From the NCBI RefSeq assembly GCF_001570885.1, contig NZ_BCSN01000003.1, forward strand, positions 35,855 to 99,854: DNA of 64,000 nucleotides, written 5' to 3'. Position numbers and translations under genes: made by a program. Every line of letters starts with the position of its first letter. Position 1 is the first letter of the stretch. Under the pieces are notes generated by a model that ran no database searches, was not told the origin of the DNA, and saw only the letters and a list, made by a program, of their open reading frames with translations. Shown piece after piece: positions 55,444-64,000 of the stretch. This DNA comes from Micrococcus lylae NBRC 15355. GTDB taxonomy: Bacteria > Actinomycetota > Actinomycetes > Actinomycetales > Micrococcaceae.

Positions 55444-55526
55444 GGCCGGACGCAGCGCTGGGGCGGGCACCGCAGCTGCGGTGCCCGCCCCAGCGGACGC
55501 TGCGCCCCTGCGCGGGGCAGGGAAGG

Positions 55527-58500
55527 TCAGGCCTCGTCGATGACCACGATGAGGTCGCCGCCGTTGACCGGGGTGACGCCCTCGAGGACGACTCGCTTGA
55601 CGGTGCCGCCCACCGGCGTGGTGATCGCCGCCTCCATCTTCATCGCCTCGATGGTGGCGACCGGGTCGCCGGCCTCCACCGTGTCGCCCTCGGCGACCTG
55701 GACGGTCACGGAGCCGGCGAACGGTGCCGGGATCTGGCCGGCCACGGACGAGTCGGCCTTCTCCGCGGTGCGGACGGAGGACTCCACCGAGCGGTCGCGG
55801 ACCATCACGTGGCGCATCTGGCCGTTGAGGGTGAGCATGACGGTGCGCATGCCCTTCTCGTCCGGCTCGGACACGGACTGCAGGACCGCCAGGAGGCGGA
55901 CGCCGCGGCCCAGGGAGATGACGTGCTCGCGGCCCGGCACGAGGCCGTAGAGGAAGTCGCGGGTGTGCAGCGTCGAGGTGTCGCCGAACTCATCGCGGTG
56001 GGCCTCGTACTCCTTGGTCGGGGCCGGGAAGAGCAGGCGGTTCAACGTGGCGCGGCGCTGCTCGCCGGACTCGGCCAGCACGGCCTTGTCCTCCTCGGGG
56101 ATCTCGGTCATGCCGGTGCCCTCGCGGCGGCCCTGCAGGGCCTTCGTGCGGAACGGCTCCGGCCAGCCGCCGGGCGGGTCGCCCAGCTCGCCGCGGAGGA
56201 AGCCGACCACCGAGTCCGGGATGTCGAAGTCCTGCGGGCGCTCGGCGAACTCCTTCGGGTCCACGTCCCGGCCCACGAGCTGCAGGGCGAGGTCGCCGAC
56301 GACCTTGGAGGACGGGGTCACCTTCACCAGGTGGCCGAGCATGTCGTCCGCGGCGGCGTACATGGACTCGATCTGCTCGAAGCGCTCGCCCAGGCCGAGG
56401 GCGATCGCCTGCGTGCGCAGGTTGGACAGCTGACCGCCCGGGATCTCGTGCTGGTACACCCGGCCGGTGGGGGCCTTGAGGCCGGCCTCGAACGGCGCGT
56501 AGATCGAGCGCACGGACTCCCAGTAGGGCTCCATGGCCGCGGCGGCGTCCAGGGTGAGGCCGGTGTCCCGCTCGGTGTGCTCGAGCGCGGCGACGAGGGC
56601 GGACATCGGCACCTGGCTGGTGGTGCCCGCCATGGAGGCGGTCGCCACGTCCACGGCGTCCACCCCGGCCTCGGCGGCGGCGAGGAGGGTTGCCAGCTGG
56701 CCGCCGGCGGTGTCGTGGGTGTGCAGGTGCACGGGCAGGTCGAACTCGGCGCGCAGGGCGGTGACGAGCTCGCGGGCGGCGGCCGGACGCAGCAGGCCGG
56801 CCATGTCCTTGATGGCGAGGATGTGCGCACCGGCGTCGACCATCTGGCGGGCCAGGCCCATGTAGTAGTCGAGGGTGTACAGCTTCTCGTCCGGGTCGGA
56901 CATGTTTCCGGTGTAGCAGAGGGCGGCCTCGGCCACGGCGGTGCCGGTGGCGCGGACGGCCTCGATCGCCGGGGTGATCTGCGAGACGTCGTTCAGCGCG
57001 TCGAAGATGCGGAAGATGTCCACGCCGGCCTCGGCGGCCTCGGCCACGAAGGCGTCGGTCACCTCGGTCGGGTACGGGGTGTAGCCCACGGTGTTGCGGC
57101 CGCGCAGCAGCATCTGGATCGGGATGTTCGGCATCTCGGCGCGGAGCAGCTCGAGGCGCTTCCACGGGTCCTCGGAAAGGAAGCGCAGGGCCACGTCGTA
57201 GGTGGCGCCGCCCCAGGCCTCGACGGAGAACAGACCCGGCAGGGTGTGGGCGACCGCCGGCGCGGCGGCCAGCAGGTCACGGGTGCGGACGCGGGTGGCC
57301 AGCAGGGACTGGTGGGCGTCGCGGAACGTGGTGTCCGTGACGGCCAGCGCGGTCTGCTCACGCAGCGCCGTGGCGAAGCCCTCGGGGCCCTTCTCCTGGA
57401 GCACCTGGCGCCAGCCGGCCGGCGGCACGGCGTCCGGGTTGCGGGACGGGCCGTCGAACGGCGAACGGTCCGGCTCCTGGGACTTGTCGCCCGGGTGGGC
57501 CGGCAGGCGGTCGCGCGGGTCGATGCCGTCGATGCGATCGCCGTGGGGCTTGTTCACGGTGACGTCGGCCAGGTACTGCAGCACCTTGGTGCCGCGGTCC
57601 CGGGACCGGTTGACCTGGACCAGCTCCGGGTGGGTGTCGATGAAGTCCGTGGCCACGTCGCCGGCGAGGAACTGCGGGTCGTCCAGCACGTTCATCAGGA
57701 ACGGGATGTTGGTGGCCACGCCGCGGATGCGGAACTCCGCCAGCGCACGGCGGGCACGGTGCACGGCGGTGAGGTAGTCGCGACCGCGGCAGGTGAGCTT
57801 CACCAGCATGGAGTCGAAGTGCGGGGAGACTTCGGCGCCGGCGTAGATCGTGCCGCCGTCCAGGCGCACGCCGGAGCCGCCGGCGGAGCGGTACGCGGTG
57901 ATGGTCCCGGTGTCGGGGCGGAAGCCGTTGGCCGGGTCCTCGGTGGTGATGCGGCACTGCATGGCGAAGCCGCGCAGGCGCAGGGACTCCTGGGTGATGC
58001 CGAGCTCCGGGAGGGTGGCGCCGGCGGCGATGCGCAGCTGGGCGCCCACCAGGTCCACGTCGGTGACCTCCTCGGTCACGGTGTGCTCCACCTGGATGCG
58101 CGGGTTCATCTCGATGAACACGTGCTGGCCGGCGCGCTCGCCCGCAGTGTCCACGAGGAACTCCACGGTGCCGGCGTTGACGTAGCCCATCTCCTTGGCG
58201 AAGGCCACGGCATCCCGGTAGAGCGCCTCGCGGATCTCCTCGTCCAGATGCGGGGCCGGGGCCATCTCCACGACCTTCTGGTGGCGACGCTGCAGGGAGC
58301 AGTCGCGCTCGAAGAGGTGGACCACGTTGCCGGCGCCGTCGGCGAGGACCTGGACCTCGATGTGGCGCGGGCGCAGCACGGCCTGCTCGAGGAAAACGGT
58401 GGGGTCGCCGAAGGCGGTGTCGGCCTCACGCATGGCGGCTTCGAGGGACCCCTTGAGGTCCTCACGCCTCTCCACGCGGCGCATGCCGCGTCCGCCACCG

Positions 58501-59051
58501 CCGGCCACGGCCTTGACGAAGATCGGGAAGCCGATCTCCTCGGCCTGTTCCAGGAGCCAGTCCACGTCCGCGGAGGGCTCCGAGGAGGCCAGGGTCGGGA
58601 TGCCGGCGCGCTTGGCGGCACGCAGGGCCTCCACCTTGTTGCCCGTCAGCTCGAGCACGTCGGCCGGCGGGCCCACGAAGGTGATGCCGTTGTCCGCGGC
58701 GGCGCGGGCCAGGTCCGCGTTCTCGGAGAGGAAGCCGTAGCCCGGGTAGATGGCCTCTGCGCCGGCGTCCTTGGCAACGCGGATGATCTCGTCCACGTCC
58801 AGGTAGGCGCGGACCGGGTGCCCCTCCTCGCCGATGCGGTAGGCTTCGTCGGCCTTCTGACGGTGGATCGAGTTGCGGTCCTCGTAGGGGAAGACGCCCA
58901 CGGTCTTGGCGCCCAGCTCGTAGCAGGCGCGGAAGGCGCGGACGGCGATCTCGCCGCGGTTGGCGACGAGGACCTTCGAGAAGACGGGTGCGGTGTCGGC
59001 TGTGGGGGCCGCGTCGTTGCGGCCGGAGGTGTTCTCGGCAGAGTCGCTCAT
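55527..59051 (-). CDS. pyc: Pyruvate carboxylase
   Basis: Biotin enzyme converting pyruvate to oxaloacetate to refill the TCA cycle. The 1174-residue single-chain form has biotin carboxylase (VLVANRGEIAVRAFRAC; ATP-grasp AVAGGGGRGMR; IEMNPRIQVEHTVTEEV), the carboxyltransferase TIM barrel (DTTFRDAHQSLLATRVR; metal histidines in VHLHTHDTAGG), the PYC/OADA domain, and a C-terminal biotinyl domain with IEAMKMEAA (biotinyl-Lys about residue 1138). The ATG at 59051 follows CACACT by 6 nt; upstream in-frame codons show no homology. Confidence 0.96.
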   Translation of the reverse strand: MSDSAENTSGRNDAAPTADTAPVFSKVLVANRGEIAVRAFRACYELGAKTVGVFPYEDRNSIHRQKADEAYRIGEEGHPVRAYLDVDEIIRVAKDAGAEAIYPGYGFLSENADLARAAADNGITFVGPPADVLELTGNKVEALRAAKRAGIPTLASSEPSADVDWLLEQAEEIGFPIFVKAVAGGGGRGMRRVERREDLKGSLEAAMREADTAFGDPTVFLEQAVLRPRHIEVQVLADGAGNVVHLFERDCSLQRRHQKVVEMAPAPHLDEEIREALYRDAVAFAKEMGYVNAGTVEFLVDTAGERAGQHVFIEMNPRIQVEHTVTEEVTDVDLVGAQLRIAAGATLPELGITQESLRLRGFAMQCRITTEDPANGFRPDTGTITAYRSAGGSGVRLDGGTIYAGAEVSPHFDSMLVKLTCRGRDYLTAVHRARRALAEFRIRGVATNIPFLMNVLDDPQFLAGDVATDFIDTHPELVQVNRSRDRGTKVLQYLADVTVNKPHGDRIDGIDPRDRLPAHPGDKSQEPDRSPFDGPSRNPDAVPPAGWRQVLQEKGPEGFATALREQTALAVTDTTFRDAHQSLLATRVRTRDLLAAAPAVAHTLPGLFSVEAWGGATYDVALRFLSEDPWKRLELLRAEMPNIPIQMLLRGRNTVGYTPYPTEVTDAFVAEAAEAGVDIFRIFDALNDVSQITPAIEAVRATGTAVAEAALCYTGNMSDPDEKLYTLDYYMGLARQMVDAGAHILAIKDMAGLLRPAAARELVTALRAEFDLPVHLHTHDTAGGQLATLLAAAEAGVDAVDVATASMAGTTSQVPMSALVAALEHTERDTGLTLDAAAAMEPYWESVRSIYAPFEAGLKAPTGRVYQHEIPGGQLSNLRTQAIALGLGERFEQIESMYAAADDMLGHLVKVTPSSKVVGDLALQLVGRDVDPKEFAERPQDFDIPDSVVGFLRGELGDPPGGWPEPFRTKALQGRREGTGMTEIPEEDKAVLAESGEQRRATLNRLLFPAPTKEYEAHRDEFGDTSTLHTRDFLYGLVPGREHVISLGRGVRLLAVLQSVSEPDEKGMRTVMLTLNGQMRHVMVRDRSVESSVRTAEKADSSVAGQIPAPFAGSVTVQVAEGDTVEAGDPVATIEAMKMEAAITTPVGGTVKRVVLEGVTPVNGGDLIVVIDEA

Positions 59052-59181
59052 GCTGGCAGTGTGCCACAACATCTGGACGTGCATCTGCATGTCTCGCTGG
59101 GTTCACGCGGGCATGAGACTGCCCCGTCACGTTCGCGCGGTGACGTGGGCGACAGGGCCGGACGCACCCGGCCTCAGCGGG

Positions 59182-59763
59182 TCAGGAGGCGCTCTGCTGG
59201 CGGCGTGCGCGACGGCGGGCGGAGAGCTCGTCGCCGGGGAACTGCTCGGCCTGCGGGAGGTGCTCGCTGGGCAGCTCGGCGAGGGTGCCCTCGACCTCGC
59301 GCCACACCCGGCCCACGGCGATGCCGAAGACGCCCTGACCGCCCTGGACCAGGTCGATGACCTCGTCGGCGGAGGTGCACTCGTACACGGAGGCACCGTC
59401 GCTCATCAGGGTGATCTGGGCGAGGTCCTCCACACCGCGCTCGCGCAGGTGGCCGACGGCGGTGCGGATCTGCTGCAGCGAGACGCCGGTGTCCAGCAGC
59501 CGCTTGACGACCTTGAGCACGAGGATGTCGCGGAACGAGTAGAGGCGTTGGGAGCCGGAGCCGGCGGCCGTGCGCACCGTGGGCACGACGAGGTCGGTGC
59601 GCGCCCAGTAGTCGAGCTGCCGGTAGGTGATGCCGGCGGCCTTGCACGCGGTCGGGCCGCGGTAGCCGGCCTCTTCGTCCAGCTGCGGCATGTCGTCGGT
59701 GAAGAGGATGCCTTGGTGGGAGCCGACCGGTGCGGGCCGACCAGAACCTGCATGGGGTGTCAC
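59182..59763 (-). CDS. MerR-family regulator (Rv1830-like)
   Basis: 193-residue regulator with a MerR winged helix: GPTACKAAGITYRQLDYWARTDLVVP (about residues 33-58), then QRLYSFRDILVLKVVKRLLDTGVSLQQIR, a helical linker, and a C-terminal domain (VYECTSADEVIDLVQGGQGVF) of unknown ligand. It is the second MerR gene of the conserved garA group (Rv1826-Rv1830 order). AGGAGG lies upstream of the GTG. It has its own promoter and a 260-base gap from the DUF151 gene. Confidence 0.9.
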   Translation of the reverse strand: MTPHAGSGRPAPVGSHQGILFTDDMPQLDEEAGYRGPTACKAAGITYRQLDYWARTDLVVPTVRTAAGSGSQRLYSFRDILVLKVVKRLLDTGVSLQQIRTAVGHLRERGVEDLAQITLMSDGASVYECTSADEVIDLVQGGQGVFGIAVGRVWREVEGTLAELPSEHLPQAEQFPGDELSARRRARRQQSAS

Positions 59764-59886
59764 GAGTGAGCCCTCCTGGTCTCGGTTCCGCTTCGGGGGA
59801 AGTGGGTGCCGACGTCTCGGGCCCCGCCCTCCGGTGACCGTGGAGGGACAGGGTGGGCCGCCGGCGGCGCGGAACCCTTCTCCATG

Positions 59887-59915
59887 AAGGTACGGTCCCG
59901 GGCGTCCCCGGTCAA
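59887..59915 (-). promoter_or_regulatory. Promoter of the Rv1830-like merR gene
   Basis: TTGACC (59915-59910), 17-base spacer, TACCTT (59892-59887) on the minus strand, close to the housekeeping consensus. Leader about 115 nt. Confidence 0.6.
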
Positions 59916-60023
59916 AGACCTGCCGCCCGCACGAACCGGCGTGTCGCCGGCCGGCGGCCGCCCGCAGGGGCACGACGACGGCCCGTGCCTCCGCCGTCCC
60001 CGCCCCGTGCGCACGGGCTCGGC

Positions 60024-60500
60024 TCAGGCGAAGTCCTCCGGGTCCACGTCGTCGAGGAAGCGGCGGAAGGACTCCAGGTCGTCGGTGTCATGCTCCTGCG
60101 CGGGCACGCCCAGCTCCTCGACCACGGCCGGCGGGGCGAGCACGGGGGCCTCGGCCCGCAGCGCCACGGCCACGGCGTCCGAGGGGCGCGCGTCCAGCAC
60201 GGTGCCGTCGGCGAGCACGAGCTCGCCGAGCACGGTTTCGCCCTCGGTTCCGGTGAGGCGGGCGCAGGAGACGGTGCCGCCCAGTGCCCGCACGGCGGAC
60301 AGCAACAGGTCGTGGGTGAGCGGACGCGGCGGGGGGACGTCGTCCAGGACGAGCGCCACCGCGGTGGCCTCAGCGGCTCCCACCCACACGGGGACCACCC
60401 GGTCCCCCGCCGGAGTGAGCAGCAGCAGGGCGTGGTTCTGGGCGGGCAGGTCCACCCGGACTCCCAGGACGGTGAGGGGGACGTCGTCGGGAGCACTCAT
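60024..60500 (-). CDS. DUF151 (bifunctional nuclease-family) protein
   Basis: 158-residue protein of the DUF151/BFN family: VRVDLPAQNHALLLL, VVPVWVGAAEATAVAL (about residues 36-51), RPLTHDLLLSAVRALGG and GTVLDARPSDAVAVALRAEAP, the last being the family signature. Plant members are reported to have nuclease activity; the bacterial role is not established. An acidic C-terminal tail is rich in Asp/Glu. It overlaps the upstream merR stop by four bases. Confidence 0.9.
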   Translation of the reverse strand: MSAPDDVPLTVLGVRVDLPAQNHALLLLTPAGDRVVPVWVGAAEATAVALVLDDVPPPRPLTHDLLLSAVRALGGTVSCARLTGTEGETVLGELVLADGTVLDARPSDAVAVALRAEAPVLAPPAVVEELGVPAQEHDTDDLESFRRFLDDVDPEDFA

Positions 60501-61255
60501 CGGCGCGGCCCCTCGGCGAGGGCAGAGACCCCGTCCTCCACGAGCGCGGAGTGCAGGGAGAGCATGGCCTCGCCGAGCCGGCGGGCCGTCTCTGCGGTGC
60601 GGGCGCGGGAGTCCTCGTCCCGGCGCGTGGCCAGCGGGGCCACGACCTGCTGCACGAGGCCGAGCTCGCGGTCTGCGGCGGCACGGACGGGCCGGAGGTG
60701 GCGCGGTTCCAGGCCGTGCTCGGCGAGGGTGGCCACGGCGGCCACCACGTCCGAGGCGTTCTCCGGGTAGCGGCCCTCGGCATCCGGCGCCGGGAGCAGC
60801 GCGTACCGCTCCATCTCGGCCAGGGCGGCCGGGGTCAGCCCATGGGCGGCGCAGAGCTCGTCCCCGGTGAGCCGGCGGGCGGTCGGCTCGGAGGGTGTGG
60901 CGCCGGCTCGCCGGGCGTCCAGGGTGTGCCCGCCGGGCAGCGGCTCCGGCCGCTCGCCCCGGTCCAGGGCGTCCAGGTGTTCGCGGATCACCTTCAGCGG
61001 GAGGAACTGGTCCCTCTGGACGGTGAGGACGAAGCGGAGCCGCGCCACGTCGTCTGCCGTGAACTTGCGGTACCCGGCCGGGGTGCGCGCCGGGTGGACC
61101 AGGCCGCGCTCCTCGAGGAAGCGCAGCTTGGAGGCCGCCACCCGGGGGAACTCGTCCTGCAGCTCCGTCAGCACCTCGCCGATCGTGAGCGTGGACGGCG
61201 ACGCCCCCGAGTCCTCTCGGGGGCGTCGTGACGTGCGCGGGGCGTCTGCCTGCAC
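60497..61255 (-). CDS. MerR-family regulator, FtsR-like (Rv1828 type)
   Basis: 252-residue regulator with LTIGEVLTELQDEFPRVAASKLRFLEERGLV (about residues 23-53; the DEFP and SKLRFLE pattern is that of Rv1828/FtsR), AGYRKFTADDVARLRFVL, and a C-terminal helical domain. In Corynebacterium glutamicum the orthologue FtsR activates ftsZ. ftsZ lies 35 kb away in this window. It follows garA by 13 bases and overlaps the DUF151 gene, so it belongs to the gcvH-garA transcript. Orthology is inferred from motif and gene order. Confidence 0.88.
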   Translation of the reverse strand: MQADAPRTSRRPREDSGASPSTLTIGEVLTELQDEFPRVAASKLRFLEERGLVHPARTPAGYRKFTADDVARLRFVLTVQRDQFLPLKVIREHLDALDRGERPEPLPGGHTLDARRAGATPSEPTARRLTGDELCAAHGLTPAALAEMERYALLPAPDAEGRYPENASDVVAAVATLAEHGLEPRHLRPVRAAADRELGLVQQVVAPLATRRDEDSRARTAETARRLGEAMLSLHSALVEDGVSALAEGPRR

Positions 61256-61268
61256 GGCGTCCGTGGCC

Positions 61269-61712
61269 TCAGGCGCGGCCGGGGGCCGTGTAGTAGGTCA
61301 TCCGGAACTTGCCGATCTGGACCTGCATGCCAGTGCGCATCTGCACCTGGTCCACACGGTCCTGGTTCACGAACGTGCCGTTCAGCGAATTGCTGTCCAC
61401 CAGCTCGTAGCCCTGCTCGGAGCGGCGGAACTCCGCGTGGCGTCGGGACACGGTGACGTCGTCCAGGAAGATGTCGGCATCCGGATGGCGGCCGACCCGC
61501 ACGACGTCTTCGTCCAGCAGGAAGCGTGCCCCGTGGTCCGGGCCCTCGTGGGCGACCAGCAGCGCCGAGTCCATGGGCAGCGCGGCGATCGCCTCGCGCT
61601 CCTCACCGGACAGGCTGTGATCGGTCACCGGAGCCAGGTCCGGGAGGCTGATGCTCGTGGTGTGGGCCTCAGGCTCGCGGCCGGCCCCGGCCGGAGAGTG
61701 GTGCTCCTGCAT
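61269..61712 (-). CDS. garA: FHA-domain metabolic regulator GarA/OdhI
   Basis: 147-residue protein that, unphosphorylated, inhibits 2-oxoglutarate dehydrogenase and affects glutamate enzymes; phosphorylation on N-terminal threonines makes its own FHA domain bind them and relieves inhibition. Here T18-T19-S20 (HTTSISLPDL) matches the ETTS phosphosite of homologues, with His instead of Glu before it. The FHA domain (about residues 58-147) has VRVGRHPDADIFL, VSRRHAEF and NSLNGTFVN. The PASTA kinase in the window is a plausible kinase. It lies between gcvH and the FtsR-like gene. Confidence 0.93.
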   Translation of the reverse strand: MQEHHSPAGAGREPEAHTTSISLPDLAPVTDHSLSGEEREAIAALPMDSALLVAHEGPDHGARFLLDEDVVRVGRHPDADIFLDDVTVSRRHAEFRRSEQGYELVDSNSLNGTFVNQDRVDQVQMRTGMQVQIGKFRMTYYTAPGRA

Positions 61713-61796
61713 GGTGTGTCTCGACTCCTGATGAAGGCCCCGAGTCGCTCGGGGCGGGACGGCCGCTTCCTGCGGCGGATGACGTGGTCGCCGTCG

Positions 61797-62183
61797 TCAG
61801 CCGACCTGTGCGGTGTAGGCGGCGGCGTCCATGAGGGCGTCCATCTCGGACGCGTCGGACAGCTCGACCTCGAACAGCCAGCCGCCCTCATACGGGGCGG
61901 TGTTGACCAGGCCCGGCTCGCCGTCGAGATCCTCGTTGACGGCGGTGACCTTGCCGGACACCGGGGCGAAGATGTCCGAGACGGACTTGGTGGACTCGAC
62001 CTCCCCCACGGCGGACCCGGACTCCACGTCCGAGCCGACCTCCGGCAGGTCGACGTAGACGACGTCGCCCAGGGCGTCCTGCGCGAAGTCGGTGATGCCG
62101 ATGCGCACGGTGCCGGCGGCTGAGGCCTCGGCGATCCACTCGTGCTCGGCGGAGTACTTCAGGCCCTCGGGAATGGCGGTCAT
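61797..62183 (-). CDS. gcvH: Glycine cleavage system H protein
   Basis: 128-residue lipoyl carrier that shuttles the aminomethyl group between GcvP, GcvT and Lpd. SAEHEWI near the N-terminus and GEVESTKSVSDIFAP, with lipoylated Lys66, define it; NTAPYEGGWLFEVELSD closes the domain. AGGAGA precedes the ATG, with a -10 TAGTAT upstream. gcvT and gcvP are not in this window. LipB and LipA, encoded at the left end, would install the cofactor. Confidence 0.96.
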   Translation of the reverse strand: MTAIPEGLKYSAEHEWIAEASAAGTVRIGITDFAQDALGDVVYVDLPEVGSDVESGSAVGEVESTKSVSDIFAPVSGKVTAVNEDLDGEPGLVNTAPYEGGWLFEVELSDASEMDALMDAAAYTAQVG

Positions 62184-62228
62184 GGCGGTGTCTCCTGTGT
62201 CAGTCGACGGACGGCGATGTCACTGCAC

Positions 62229-62234
62229 ATACTA
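62229..62234 (-). promoter_or_regulatory. gcvH -10 hexamer
   Basis: TAGTAT on the minus strand, about 45 bases upstream of the gcvH ATG; it probably drives gcvH-garA-ftsR-DUF151. Confidence 0.5.
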
Positions 62235-62282
62235 ACGGAGATGTGACGCGTTCCACGCCTCGGTCTCCCCCGGACGCACCGC

Positions 62283-62309
62283 GCCCCCGGTGCGCGGCGC
62301 ACCGGGGGC
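62283..62309 (-). terminator. Terminator of the peptide transporter gene
   Basis: Perfect 12-base arms (gcccccggtgcg/cgcaccgggggc) with a 3-base loop, about 50 bases beyond the transporter stop. Confidence 0.8.
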
Positions 62310-62356
62310 ACGGGGCCGTCGTCGGGAAGGACGGACGGAAGACGGCTCCGACCGGG

Positions 62357-63850
<1,494 letters not shown>

Positions 63851-63963
63851 CACCGGCGGTAGTGTGCTCTCCTTCACGTTCCGGGGCAATGGCCTCGGCC
63901 GGAGTGTCGCAGTTCCGTCGGTGAGAATTCCCACACTCCGTTCAGGGTCCGCGCCCGCGCACG

Positions 63964-63969
63964 TAGGGT
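63964..63969 (+). promoter_or_regulatory. -10 hexamer of the gene entering at the right edge
   Basis: TAGGGT ends 6 nt before a GTG at 63976, the same leaderless geometry as many genes in the window. Confidence 0.45.
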
Positions 63970-63975
63970 GTCCGA

Positions 63976-64000
63976 GTGCCGCAGTACCGAGACCTCACCC
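63976..64000 (+). CDS. Start of a gene cut by the window edge
   Basis: GTG followed by codons for MPQYRDLT, open to the edge. Supported only by the promoter geometry; too short to identify. Confidence 0.4.

Noticed and set aside
54087..59360. A 1757-codon open frame on the plus strand opposite mtr and pyc
   Set aside because: It is antisense to two well-identified genes, its composition is Gly/Val/Ala/His-rich without domains, and it is explained by the very high third-position GC of the real genes.

Overview
The window is very GC-rich, densely packed chromosomal DNA from an actinobacterium, most likely a member of the Micrococcaceae close to Micrococcus luteus. The reasons are the GlnA1/GlnE/GlnA2 set, mycothione reductase, polyphosphate glucokinase, class II DAHP synthase, a PASTA kinase next to an Rv2175c homologue, and a MurE whose specificity box (DDPH) is not the DNPR of meso-DAP organisms. 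The last point fits the lysine-type wall of this family. Species assignment is inference; no rRNA gene is present. I see no tRNA, insertion sequence, prophage, CRISPR array or attachment site. It is a core-genome window.

Layout. Positions 0.1-2.6 kb carry lipoate synthesis (lipB-lipA) and a DUF4191 membrane protein. Positions 2.8-11.5 kb carry an RDD membrane protein, the nitrogen block (glnA1, an LLM flavin oxidoreductase, glnE and glnA2) and panB. Positions 11.6-15.6 kb carry a small protein, map, ppgK, a TupA-like ATP-grasp protein and nrdR. From 40.4 kb leftward to 15.1 kb everything is on the minus strand: the division and cell-wall (dcw) cluster mraZ-rsmH-ftsL-ftsI-murE-murF-mraY-murD-ftsW-murG-murC-ftsQ-ftsZ-pgeF-yggS-sepF-yggT, then lspA-rluD-dnaE-nrdR. 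From 40.8 to 53.8 kb come DUF3040, dinB, a polyprenyl synthase, an Rv2175c-like regulator, a LysM/transglycosylase, a PASTA kinase, aroG, plsC, a hydrolase and fadD15. From 53.9 to 64 kb come mtr, pyc, the merR-DUF151-merR(FtsR)-garA-gcvH group, a POT peptide transporter, and the first codons of another gene. From memory, gene order follows Mycobacterium tuberculosis blocks Rv2217-Rv2225, Rv2145c-Rv2187 and Rv1826-Rv1830, brought together here.

How the genes work together. GlnE modifies the glutamine synthetases, and a GlnR-type box precedes glnA1. LipB/LipA make the lipoyl group that GcvH carries. The dcw cluster builds lipid II and the divisome. The PASTA kinase is the likely type of kinase for GarA, Rv2175c and division proteins. 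The FtsR-like MerR protein is a candidate ftsZ activator.

Most notable signals. (1) A 29-codon ORF sits where divIVA/wag31 normally lies (between yggT and lspA). It resembles only the first ~21 residues of DivIVA and is stop/start-coupled to lspA. (2) GTGG(A/G/T)G hexamers are arrayed in two opposite-facing sets upstream of mraZ, the proximal set inside the predicted promoter. (3) At least a dozen genes have a TANNNT hexamer ending 6-7 nt before the start codon, the geometry of leaderless transcripts. (4) fadD15 has a predicted AUGUGA start-stop at its 5' end. (5) Two transpeptidase motifs in FtsI are altered.
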